Below are positions 23,604 through 34,843 of a DNA stretch of 64,000 nt, in pieces. Position numbers and translations under genes: made by a program. Position 1 is the first letter of the stretch, and each line of letters opens with the position of its first letter. Origin of the DNA: Brachycybe producta (Eukaryota; Arthropoda; Diplopoda; Playtdesmida; Andrognathidae); assembly GCA_036925085.1 (NCBI GenBank), contig JAUPFP010000037.1, positions 1,570,001 to 1,634,000 on the forward strand, given 5' to 3'. The notes under the pieces were generated by a model. The model worked only from the letters and a program-made list of their open reading frames with translations, was not told the origin of the DNA and ran no database searches.

Positions 23604-23766
23604 AAGTTATAATTTTTTCCCCTAAAATAGCGACTAAAACACATGTGTGTAATGGTTACATTGTAACGTTTTGTGCTAAACCGACAATAACAAGGTAACA
23701 CAAGTGTGACAATTAATCATTTAAACGACACAAAAGACTTTATTGAAAATCTGACACCGACTTTGG

Positions 23767-23776
23767 GTATATATAC
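23767..23776 (+). promoter_or_regulatory. TATA box of defensin-like gene 2
   Basis: gtatatatac occurs in a context (gactttgg before, actc-ggttcattttaca after) nearly identical to gene 1. The leader exon ends at 23835 before gtacga; the leader intron ends at 24438. Confidence 0.7.
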
Positions 23777-23904
23777 TCGGGTTCATTTTACACTGGAAAC
23801 AGAATTCATCTTGAAGGATCAGGACACACATAAAGGTACGAACTTAAAAATTTATTTCTAATTGGTTTCTTTCTATCAAGAAACTTCTAATTTAAACGTT
23901 AAAA

Positions 23905-24385
23905 ATGTTAAGAGCCTAGATATAGCGTTTAATTCAAAATTTCTCCGAATGTAGACGCTGCGATCGTTGTTGATTGAAAAACGGTTTTTTAATGTTTTTT
24001 CTTCCGGTTCGAAGTCACATAATAATTAATAGAAAAATAATTTCGCGTGCTAATCTTATAAAAAGAAAACATGGTGAAGCCAATAGATTAATGTATATGC
24101 TAATTTTTGTTTAATTGTTCTAAGTCGTTTTTAATAGGAGTTCTTCAAATGTTTGGGTGATGGTTTTTTGGTCCAATGGGATTTAACATGGAGTAAAAAA
24201 ACGAACGATTTTAAACCGTGTTTAAAAATAGAAGACGCTTTATTGCATTTTGCGCTTTACTGTATTTCAATTGAGCGATTCTGAGGTGATTTCTTGCAAG
24301 TTTCGTAACACTATATAGGAACACTCATTTGTCTCATTGTCGTCTGCTCAAAACAACAAGATGGCGGTGTATCTAGGCTCTTTAA
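23905..24385. mobile_element. Harbinger-like element, short copy, in the leader intron of defensin-like gene 2
   Basis: The ends agagcctagata and tatctaggctct are perfect inverse repeats, flanked by tta on each side; unit 1 has the empty site (aatgttaacc). A 3-bp TTA duplication fits PIF/Harbinger. It shares most of its sequence with 22698-23603. Confidence 0.7.
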
Positions 24386-24472
24386 CCTTTTTTTTTTTCG
24401 GTTTCAAAATAATTAAAAATCATTTTTAATTTCGTCAGTTTAGAAAACTTTGAAACTTTTTCCTTGAAAAAA

Positions 24473-27116
24473 ATGTTTGGACCTAAAATGTTGGTTGTGT
24501 TTCTTGTGTTTGGAGCTTTGCTTGTACTTGCAACCGGTAAGTAAGTTCAAAACATTTGTATTATCGTAAACGATTTCGACAATGTAAAGTCCGGCTTTGC
24601 TCAACAATCAATACGTTTAATCATATTCTACAATGCATGCTAAAATTGGTTTATTAATGAATAATTTTCGAAATCTGATTTTTCTGTCTTTCAGAAGCCA
24701 AATGAAGAGAAACTAGAAAGATAGCTCAATCAATTAAGCGTATTTCTTAATTGGTATCTTTCAAAATAAACTCTTTATAGACAAAATTAAAAAAAATACT
24801 GTCTGCTTAAAGTTGAGTTATTTTCAAACAGACATAAAAAGTTTCTTTTGAAAGCTATAAACATGACATATTAAGTGCAAAGTGGTTCAGCTATCCTTCT
24901 AGTTTCGAAAACACTTTCTAGCTTCTCTTAATTTTGCTTCTAAATAACAGAATAAACAGAGTTTAAGAACAGCTTACACTTTAAACCCACCTTTATTTCA
25001 CTTACAAAAAAGTATTTTTGAACCAATTATTCAATTGTAATTTAAGCATTATCACTAGGGCCAACGGTTTCATGCCCTAAAAATCAAAGAAATATGCATA
25101 CGAATATGCTGTCATAAATCCTAAAATATGCCCACAAAATATGCACTATTGGATATCATTTGCACAATAATTTTTTTTTTTTGGGATTGAAATACACAAC
25201 AAAAAACATTCTCAATTTTTCAAATTTAAAATTATGCAGATTGTTATGGAGTACAGCTTTATACACAGGCATTTAGAAATCGGGACGAACACAAGTTGGC
25301 TCCGCCCTTTTTATGACGACCGGCAAATTCTAATTGGTTTGTTGTGTGGTTCGATGTTGAAATGGGCGGAGCATGTGACGGCAGACTACATTAGAAGTTG
25401 CCGGTCGTCATAAAAAGGGCGGAGCCAACTTGTGTTCGTCCCGATTTCTAAATGCCTGTGCTTTATACTTTGAGAAAGTACGTTCTACATCACAAGATGG
25501 AACTGGTGCCACTTAAAACAAAGCAATATCAGAAATAGACAAACTGGTATCTTCATTAAGATTTTCACCATTCAAAACGGCACAAATCTTCTGGAGCTCT
25601 TAATAGCCTTTATTTTTCTCTAATACAATGGTCAATTTCTTTGTTGCTTCTTTGAAAGTATTCCCAGTAGCACATTTTAAATTGTCTTGCAGTTCTTGAA
25701 GGACTGAAAATTTGTTCAGTTTCTTGAACTAAAATAGAAAAATCCTAATTTTTCTAGAAAAAAAAAGTGTTAAATATGCCCTTAACATGTAAAATTTCCA
25801 AAATATGCATGCAAAATACAAATAACCCTAAATATGCAATTATATGCAAAATAAAACTAGTGTTATTCGACTTCATATCACATGAATCGTGCTTAAATCT
25901 GACACAGCATGAAATATAAAACAGCAAAAAGAATATGCATTTTCATAAAACCGTTGGCCCTAATTATCACCTATTAAACTTTTGACATAAAATTGTGCAG
26001 CACAATGGCGTAGCGAGGATTTCTTGCGCCCGGGGAATAGTGTCAAAAATGCGCCCCCCCAAAAAAATCTCAAGAAAATATAAAAATCACTATAGAGTAA
26101 CTACTGTAAGTTCGCAACTACTTAATAATGCATGGTTTAAGTTCTGAAGCCTTAAGGAATGTTTAATAAGAAAATAACAAGTTCAAACAAAACAATACAA
26201 AAGTAAAAATAAAGAGTGTATGCAGTTGTATATGCAATCGTAGATCAAATTAATTTTCCGAGCCTTAATTGATGCAAACTGGTCAATGACATCTTCAAAG
26301 TTAATGTTGTCCAAAGTATCCTTTCAACACTGAGAAGGGCCAAATTACTAAGACGATCTTGTCCCATTGATGCGTGCAGATATGAAAGAATAATTTTTAA
26401 CTTGCTGAAGGACCTTTCACAGCTAGAAATTGACACAGCGATAGACAAAAGTTTTACAGCCGGTTCATCCTTTCAAAGAGGCAAAGTGCTTAACTTCAAA
26501 AAAGAAACTCAATATGTGTTTTTTAACAAAAAAAGTGTATTGACAATGCCAATCTAATTTATTTTTTAAGTCTTATTTTTTTTAAAAAAAATCTTATTTT
26601 CTTTAAAACTCTTTATTTTTTTCAATATTAAAAAAAATTTGTCCAAAAATCCATTTTGGCGCCCCCCAATGATGGCGCCCATGGCACGTTCGCCACCCTG
26701 CCCCCCTCGCTACGCCACTGGTGCAGCATATGCTGTATTAATTTTTGACATAGCCGTAATTACGCACGTAGGTGCAAGGCGAGTGATTGGGCACCTGCCT
26801 ATAGGGGGCAAAGCTCAAAGCGCGGAAAAAAAGGGCGTAAAATGACTATACTTAAAGAGGCGACAGTTTTATTATAACCTCGAGCGCAAAAAAACTAGCT
26901 ATAGTTACGTTTCTGAGTTTTAAACACTTTTTCATGTACAATTTATAATTTTTTTTTATTATTATTTTAGGTGAGAATTGTCCAAGAGACGCTCTAGCTA
27001 AAGGAAATGAAGACTGTCATAGTGGATGCCGGGGAAATGATTGGAAGCGTGGTGAATGTGTTCCTGAAGGCGACCATTATGTTTGCAGGTGTTCCGGAAG
27101 ATGGAAGTTCAAGTAA
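24473..27116 (+). CDS. Small secreted CS-alpha-beta (defensin-like) peptide 2
   Basis: Paralog of the gene at 18446. Signal exon 24473-24536 ends at a strong donor (gtaagt); mature exon 26971-27116 ends at TAA, giving 69 residues. The six cysteines keep exactly the same spacing as copy 1 (11, 3, 9, 8, 1). The signal exon and introns are nearly identical to copy 1, yet most non-cysteine residues of the mature part differ, as expected for a host-defence peptide under diversifying selection. The coding intron (24537-26970) is 2.4 kb because of two hAT-like insertions. Defensin versus venom-like role cannot be decided from sequence. Confidence 0.78.
25056..25962. mobile_element. hAT-like non-autonomous element in defensin-like gene 2 intron
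   Basis: The ends are tagggccaacggtttcat and atgaaaaccgttggcccta-type inverse repeats, with a perfect 8-bp target duplication attatcac (25048-25055 and 25963-25970). Unit 1 has the empty site (attattacctatt). The interior holds a further MITE at 25264-25459. Confidence 0.88.
25264..25459. mobile_element. Palindromic MITE nested in the hAT-like element
   Basis: Long inverse arms (cacaggcatttagaaatcgg and its complement at the far end; gctccgcccttttta inside), with the direct repeat gctttata at the edges. It is related in its gcccttttatgacg core to the MITE at 27441-27611. Confidence 0.8.
26003..26720. mobile_element. Deleted hAT element with transposase remnant
   Basis: The ends caatggcgtagcgagg and cctcgctacgccactg are inverse repeats, flanked by a perfect 8-bp duplication gtgcagca (25995-26002 and 26721-26728). 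It contains a transposase remnant on the minus strand (26245-26448). Confidence 0.88.
26245..26448 (-). pseudogene. hAT transposase C-terminal (dimerisation) fragment
   Basis: The translation holds SCERSFSKLK followed by a Y-L-x-A-S-M-x-Q-x-RLSNLALLSVE motif. This is the hAT family C-terminal dimerisation signature, as in ZMYM-like/hAT transposases. Only about 67 residues are open, and the catalytic core is absent. Confidence 0.85.
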
Positions 27117-27440
27117 AGAATTAGAAGACTAGGGTCATTACGTTGTACTTGGAAAAACACAAAACAATCTGCACCGGCACTAGTTAGCAAAATTTATATT
27201 ACATAGTCATTATTGTAACAACAGTAAGGTTAATCATGGCCATCACAAGGGTTTGAGGGGGCTGACGGGGATCTAGCCTGGGGGCCCCCGGGATTAGGGG
27301 GAGCCAGCATGGCGGGTCTGCCAGCTAAGTGAGATGAACAGAAGACAAAATGCGACTTTATAAAATATTGCCTTTTGTTTTTGTCCAACCAACTAAAATT
27401 AATTATTTTATTAGGCACATTACATTATTCTCTCAGCATA

Positions 27441-27611
27441 ACAGGCAATTGTGCCCCGCCCTTTTATGACGTTAGACCAAGTAACAAACCAATTAGAAAT
27501 TAAAAAGGGTAGAGCGTGTGACATCAGACCAAGAAACAAACCAATTAAAAATTGATGACGCTCATAAAAGGGCGGGGCAAAAGAAATTCTAATGCTGGGC
27601 ACAATTCCCTG
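27441..27611. mobile_element. hAT-like MITE
   Basis: The ends acaggcaattgtgcc and gggcacaattccctg are imperfect inverse repeats, flanked by the perfect 8-bp duplication tcagcata (27433-27440 and 27612-27619). Unit 1 has the empty site (cgcagcatatcg). Confidence 0.85.
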
Positions 27612-28105
27612 TCAGCATACCCATTTTTTGTTGCGTCTTTGGTGATTTATTGCAATTCAAACACTTTTATTTATGCGGATGGATAGCACGTGCCTATTTT
27701 CTATGATTTATAAAGAAAATGAATCGCTTTTTGATTTAAAGCTCAAATTTGCAAACACAATTAGGGCTAAAAACGTGGCACGCAACAGAAAGCGATTACA
27801 TCATTACTGGGCGGGTGACCCTTAACCTTAGTGGGTACGTAGTGGGCCCCGCTAAAGATCCTGGTTTTGGGGCCTGGTTCAGGATGTGGGGGCCATGAGG
27901 TTAATAGTTGACTATGAGTATAATTTCTTTCACCTTTATTTTTAATCCACTTCACTTTCAAAGTAATTTTTACTTTTAAAAATGCAAATTATTTGATGTT
28001 TACTTCTAATTTCTGTAATCTGAATTGAATAAAAACGTTGCGACACTTAAGTTCTTGAAATTTCTTTGTAACTTATTAAGATGGTTTATAAACAGATGAT
28101 TAACG

Positions 28106-28425
28106 AACTCTTAATTGTTCTGTCTTTCAGGAGCAAAATGAAGAGATATTTGAATGTGTTTTAGAAACTAGAATAGTAACATAATCACTCAAGAGCATTA
28201 TCATGTTGATATAATTCAAAATAAACTTATCATAGACACAAATAAAAAAAAATATTGTGTCGTGTCTGCTTTAAGATGAGTCCTTTTCAATCTGGCATTA
28301 AAAGCTTATTTTGAAATACAGTAAATTTTCTTACGTGATTGAGCTACTCTTCTAGTTTCTAAAACAAATTTCAAGTTTCTCTTCAGTTTGCTCTTCTGAA
28401 GAATAGAACCGTTTACACTTAAAAA
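28106..28425. repeat. Intact FB fold-back repeat (start of a third duplication unit)
   Basis: Both arms are present, without the hairpin MITE that interrupts the copies at 16141 and 20864. It is preceded by acagatgattaacgaactc, as in unit 2. Homology to the other units stops soon after. Confidence 0.75.
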
Positions 28426-28429
28426 CCGC

Positions 28430-29991
28430 ATGAAAAAATTGCAACATATCTTTCCTATAGGTGTACTGCATTAACATAAATATTAACTAATTGGTCATTA
28501 ACAAGTCATTATCTCTAATGGTTTGTTGGTGTAGGCATTCTACACATTGCCTAGGAGAAAAAAACACCCAATTATTTTGATCCGATTTTTTTTAAGAATG
28601 GCATGAAAATCCTTTCATTTAACAAGAAAAACGATTCTTGTTCCCTTCAAACATGTACAAAACAGGTGAACCACAATGATGTCACTGCATTTACAAATTT
28701 ATAAATCGGGCGTAAGAGTTTATGGAACGGCTTAAGTTGAAACACGTGCTGTTAGTAATTTGTGCTATAACTTGACTCGAAGGACCCACGACTGATTTTT
28801 ATATTTTTGTTTCTAATTTGACCAATGAAATTTGTTATTCTACCATGAAACACATTTTGTAGTCTTTTGAGAGTCTATTTGCTACGGGCCTAATGCAACC
28901 TGTTGGTGTTGCATTCACCACATGCTTTGTGTACTTTCACTGATTTATGTGATGTTTAAAGTTACTGTCATTTTGATGGCTCTCATTGCTCAAGTGAATT
29001 TAAACAGAAACTCTCGCTATGCTAGTGGAGTGTATTCCGCCATCCAGCACTATAAATTTAATATTTGTAATTCCATTAAGTTTGTTTTAAGTTTTTAACT
29101 CAGCAGAGCATAGACAATTCAGAAAAAAAATGAAAATTAATATTTGGTAGGTAATTACTACTAGTAAATTTTATAATTTCATAATTAATATCAAATCCTA
29201 TCAACTTTTTCAATCAATGGATATCGAAAATATCGATATAGAAATTTCAAAAGCTCCATAAACTTTTTTTTACAACAATACCACTGTCTTTAATATAAGT
29301 TTGAAAGGCACGATTTGTGAAGTTATTTAAATTTCCCGCCAAAAAAACATTAAAATTTTCCTATTCGTCAAATTTCAATACAAATATTAATTTTAAAGAT
29401 TTCATAATGAAAATAAATAATTTCTTCTCTTTGACTGTTCTAGTTTATAATAAACTATAGCAATACATAAACACTAATTAATTCCTATATATTATTTCAT
29501 AGAAAAGACAAATAATATACCATATACCATATACCATATACAAAATTTTAGAACGAATCAAATTCTTTTTGGCGAGATGACGTCATGTGGGTGCACCAAG
29601 AGGGACGACATAGAAGAATATCATGAAAGAGATTCACTAAAATTTTATAAAGATTCACGGAGAAATTCACAACAGAACTTACGTCCGGGAAAGCCGTTTT
29701 ACTTTTTATTCGTGTTTCACTGGAAACCCAGAATAAAAAAATGAAGCCTGAAAATCTAATAAAAGTGCTGATATAGAGTAAAACGGCTTGCCAATACCGT
29801 TTGAGATTCATTCTCCTATGTCGTTTCTCTTGAGGTGCCCATGTTTCGCGCACCTGGTGTCCATTGCCATAGCTTTTCATTGTTCTCTCTATTGCTGTCA
29901 ATCAATTGCTTGTTGATATTTGTGTATTTCTTATTAAAATTACTGTAAAAAGCGGAAAATAGAAATTTTATTTTGTGCTTTTTCTTCATCT
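28430..29991. other. Upstream region of gene B
   Basis: Holds no supported gene. Seen: a 60-bp segment at about 28494-28556 that recurs inverted at about 31033-31095, and a 7-bp tandem repeat (taccata) at 29518-29542. The gene B promoter should lie near 29900-29990, but I see no convincing TATA box. Confidence 0.5.
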
Positions 29992-32900
29992 ATGATGATG
30001 TTATCAGTAATTCTAATTATGCTGTGTGCTGTTTTTGTGAAATCTGAAGGTGAGAAACGCACAGATTCCCTGTCATCTTTCAGAGGGTGGGGGAGGGTGT
30101 TGTAAATATGACAGCGCACGCGCGCCTATGAATGAAACTGACGCAGCGAAAGCAGTTGGTAATTTAAATAGACCGCTTCATTTAAAAGGGTGGCGGCGCT
30201 GATTTAGCGCGCAATTGGAAATTAGCGCCATAATGAATAAATACCAATTTTAATAAATGCCAATTGCAACGCATTAAGCGCCAAATTATTTTATAAATGG
30301 CAATTGAAACAAGCGCCAAATGGGGAAAAAACGCCAAGCTGAATAAATGCCAACTCGAACAAGCGCTAAACTGAATAAATGGCAAATTGAAGAAGCGCCA
30401 AATGGAAAAAAAACCGCCAAGCTGAATAAATGCCAACTCAAACAAACGCCAAACTGAATAAATGGCAAATTGAAGAAGCTCAAAATGAAAAAAACGCCAA
30501 ACTGAATAAATGCCAATTTGAACAAGCGCTAAACTGAATAAATGGCAAATTGAAGAAGCGCCAAATGTAAAAAAACCGCCAAGCTGAATAAATGCCAACT
30601 CAAACAAACGCCAAACTGAATAAATGGCAAATTGAAGAAGCTCAAAATGAAAAAAACGCCAAACTGAATAAATTTCAACAAGCCAATTTCAACAAGCGCC
30701 AAACTGAATAAATGGCAAATTGAAGAAGCGCCAACTGGAGAAAAAACGTCAAACTGAATAAATGCCAATTTGAACAAGCGCCAAACTGAATAAATCTGAA
30801 TTGAAATAAGCGCCAATTAGAATAAACGCCAATTGCAGCAAGCTCCATACTGAATTAGAGAATATTCTAACGTCTAAATGAATTTGGAAAGAAAGACCAC
30901 ACAAATATTCATCCGTTCTAGCTCTTTATTTCTTTAATTAGCATTGGGAAATTAGTCATTATTGTAGAATTACTAGTATATTTGTAAAACAGTCAATTTG
31001 ATAGTAAATTCACACACATTTAAGAGCATCTTAAGGCAATGTGTAGAATGCCTACATCAACAAACCATAAGAGATAAAATCATTTGGTGTTAACAGCTCT
31101 CGAATTCTTCATTATTCTGTCTTTTCTTTCAGTTCCAAAATGAAGTGAAACTAAATTATGTTTAAGAAACTCGAAGGGAAACTCAATTACTTAAGGGGTG
31201 TTTTCATGTTGAAATCGTTCAAAATAAGCTTTTTAATATGTCAGATTGAAGATTACTCATCTTAAAGCCGGCAACACTTAGCAAGACGATATTTCTTAAA
31301 TTGTTGTCTACAAAAAGTTTATTTTGAAAGATATCAACATGAAAATATTCTTGAGTTATTTATCTAACCTTCTAGTTTCTAAAACACTTCATGTTTCTTT
31401 TAATTTTGCACCTGAAAGAGAAAACATTCGAAGTTCGAAGATCGGCTGTTGATAAAACATTTTAAAAGGCATTTTGCAGACATGCAGAAAGAAAAACCCC
31501 ATTTAATTTTACTAAGAAATTCAATTTTTAAACAATGCAAAAATTATTAGAATAATGAATGCATTTGATTCTATTGGTCATTTCAGTTGGATTAGATTCA
31601 GGACCAAGATTTTCGAAAGAACCTCCAAGTAAATTAGAGTTTGTGAACACCAAAGGAGCGCAAGTTGATTGTTTAGCAAACGGAAACCCACCACCGACCG
31701 TCAACTGGACTCTGATCGACGGAAGTCCCATTACGACTATCTTTGGCCTCCGACACGTAACCTCTTCTGGAACTTTGGTTTTCGATTCGTTCAGATCTGA
31801 GAGCTTTAGACCTGATGTTCATTCTACCGTTTATCGTTGCGTTGCTTCGAACCGTATCGGTAAAGTTAGAAGCGCTGATGTGACCGTACGTGGAGGTGAG
31901 TTTCTCGAATGGAGTCAAGCCGCACGAACGTCCGAATAATCGGTGTTTACTTTTCTTTTTCAGTTGTTCTGCAGAGCCACGAAGTTCTCGTTTACGATTC
32001 TTATGCGATCGAAGGGAATTCTGCCGTTTTCAAATGTCACGTTCCGACCGTTCTCGGCAACTACATGTCTGTCACAGCTTGGATTAAAAACGACAATATT
32101 CTCATCCAACATTCTGTCACTGAAGGTTGAAAGATTAATCGAATTTTTTTTGTCGTATTTCTGTTGTTTATATTGATCATTTTGAGTTGCAGCTTTGAAT
32201 GGAAAGTTTGGATTGATGCCGAGCGGGGAACTTCACATTCGTAACGTGTCTCTCGGTGAATCCGGTTCTCGTTACAAATGCAAGATGGTTCATAAGTTGA
32301 CTGGTGGCACTCAGATCAGTTCGACTGACGGACAACTATTTGTTACTGGTATAATATGGCATTCAAATTATAGAGGCCACAATTAGTTTAGATAACTTCG
32401 TTCACTTCGAAAACTTACTTGTCTCAACTTATGAGGGAACAACTGAAAAAGTAATTTAGAAACGAGAAAGATAGAGGAAAAATTTAAAAAATGTTCATGT
32501 TTATATCTTTAAAAGCAAACATTTTTAGTTTTTTGAATAAATTTCAAAATTAACTTTCTCATTATGTTGGAAGAAACGCCAACAATTCTTTCAATTTCAT
32601 CATAAAGCTAGAAAAAGATTATTTTGAAAGACATCCATCTGGTTTTAAAGTATAAACGGTCCTCGAATTATTGTCATTCTGTGTTTCAGAAGCAACATTA
32701 AGATAAACTTGAAAAACTAGATGGGCCGGTCACTCACTTAAAAGAGTATTTTCATGTTTATATCTTTTAAAATAAGCTTTTTAGGTGAGTTCACAAATGG
32801 CTCAACTTTAAGCAGATGCTTTTTCCTGAATGAAATCAGATTTCAAAAAAAAAAAAAAACTGTTAATAAAATATCTAAATAGGGAATGAACTTAGTTACT

Positions 32901-34843
32901 TTTAACTGTTTTTAACTTGTTTATTAAAGAATCTCGAGCTTTGATCGCGCCAAAGATCATCGACAGTTCTTCTTCGGTTAGTGTGGTTATTGGTCAAACT
33001 GCCGTACTTGCTTGTTTGTCACAGGGTAATCCACTACCACTTGTCAGGTGCGTGAATGTTTATTTACGTATTTTTGTTGTTGCTATTTTTGTCTTATTAT
33101 GATTTAACTAAAAAGTCAAAGAATTTTAATTATCATGATTCATTAATATGCAGATAAACGATATACGATAACGATATATGAATAACAGTTATAAAGCCGT
33201 TAACATTTTGTTTAAAGTTTTGCTTATTTTTTCACATGATATTTTATTTCGCTTAGTTGTGGATTATACAAGTAGATATTTAACAATTTCTTCTGAAGAT
33301 CACAAAAGGGAAGTTAAAGAGTCCCACACCTACAAGAATTACATTTATTTCATTTGTTTTTCACTTATTTATATTTATTTCATTTTATTTATTTTTTGCA
33401 CTTATTTTATTTTTCACTTAGTGTGTAATTATTATTTTTTAGGGATTTTATGAGATTTAATTTAGCAATTTGTTTGGAAGATCAGAAATGGGAATTGTTT
33501 GTTAAAAATTAAAGCCATACTTACAAGAATTTCACTTAATTGATTTATTTCAGATGGTACAAAAAAGGTTCTGACAATAATCTAATCTCGATAACCTTTG
33601 ACAATCGGATCCTAAAAGCCGACAATGTTCTCATAATCAAGAGTAGCACCGTATCAGATAGTGGCACCTTCGTTTGTGAAGTTACGAATGAACTTGGAAA
33701 AGAAACCGTTGATATTCAGTTGACCATCACAGGTAAACCATTTTTAAAGTCGTAGCGTATATCTGTGTAATTGGTTGTTCTTCAATTAAATTTATGATTA
33801 TTTCATTAAAGAGCCTCTGTCTGTTAAATTGGAACCATCCATACGTAAAACGACTATCGGAGATCGCGTCGTCTATGAATGCAAGACAAGTGGAAATGTT
33901 GTTTCTATTTTGTGGTATCATGACGGTGTACTGTTGAAGGATATTTTGGAGTCTACTCTGGTCATTGAAAGTGTTCAATTATCTGACCGTGGAATGTATC
34001 AATGCATCGTTAAGATCGGTGTTGGTGACGCAATGCAAGCAACTTCTGAATTAATTTTGGCTGGTCAGTTGCAATATAATCTGAATCTTTTTCGTAACTA
34101 TTTCTAAATAAAAAAAGTTGTGCACTGGACTTTTTAGAAGTGCCGCCACAGTTATCGGAAGTGTTTGAAGAGACCACCGTTCAGCCGGGTGATTCAGTTA
34201 CTTTGCGGTGCGTTGCAAACGGAATACCACGTCCCAGCATCCAGTGGACTATTTACGGAGTTCCTGCTGCTTCTAATTCCAATCTGCATATAACATCTAC
34301 GGTTGAAGTTGATGGAGAAATCATAAGTATGCTGAAACTCGATAAAGCGGTAGTCAAAGACGGTGGTCTCTACAGTTGTGTCGCATCCAGTGAATCGGGG
34401 CAAGTTTCTCACTCGGCTAGAGTTAATGTTTATGGTACAGTATTTTGAATGTTGGTTTAAGTTAACGGTTATTATCTCTGGATACAATTATTGTTGGAAG
34501 GTCCTTTGGGTGTTCATCATGTGCCAAACGTATTTGCCGTCTCTGGGCAAAACATGTACGTGAACTGTCCAATTTATGGATATCCAATAATGTCAGTAGA
34601 ATGGGAAAAAGGTTTGATTTTGATTTGTTTTTTTTTCACTGTATTTTGCTTTCAAGGCCTACTTATAGTTTAAAAATTTCTCAGATAAAAAATTGTTACG
34701 TGAAAGTCTCAGGCTGACTATTTTGAAAAATGGTACATTGATTGGCACCAATGCCGATAAGAATTCTGCGGGAATGTACAGTTGTGACGCTGAAGACAAT
34801 GAAGGGCAGCATGTTCAGGCCACAGTTGAAGTCATTGTAATGG
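29992..34843 (+). CDS. Dscam: Gene B exons 1-10: signal peptide and Ig1-Ig6
   Basis: Exons: 29992-30049 signal; 31587-31895 Ig1; 31964-32125 and 32193-32348 Ig2; 32930-33047 and 33554-33732 Ig3; 33812-34063 Ig4; 34138-34434 Ig5; 34501-34611 and 34685-34843 Ig6. Ig1 begins VGLDSGPRFSKEPPSKLEF, a classic Dscam start. Exon sizes match A and C to within a few codons, but the residues of Ig1-Ig6 have diverged strongly from both. Confidence 0.9.

Larger units (their letters stand above)
20757..28105. repeat. Segmental duplication unit 2 (carries defensin-like copy 2)
   Basis: It is collinear with unit 1 (16044-20756) but longer because of later insertions at about 22698-23603, 23905-24385, 25056-25962 (itself holding 25264-25459), 26003-26720 and 27441-27611. 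Comparison with unit 1 gives empty sites for several of these. Confidence 0.8.

Noticed and set aside
29548..29901. 117-codon minus-strand open frame upstream of gene B
   Set aside because: No recognisable domain, no paralog at the matching place of other genes, and composition like its AT-rich surroundings. Probably chance.
30182..30816. Long minus-strand open frames rich in F, I, Q and L
   Set aside because: They are produced by the minisatellite, whose unit lacks stops in several frames on that strand. They overlap in different frames and have no known domain.
33178..33453. 91-codon frame in the gene B Ig3 intron
   Set aside because: Low-complexity FYI-rich translation of AT-rich intron DNA. 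The Ig3 exons join correctly without it.
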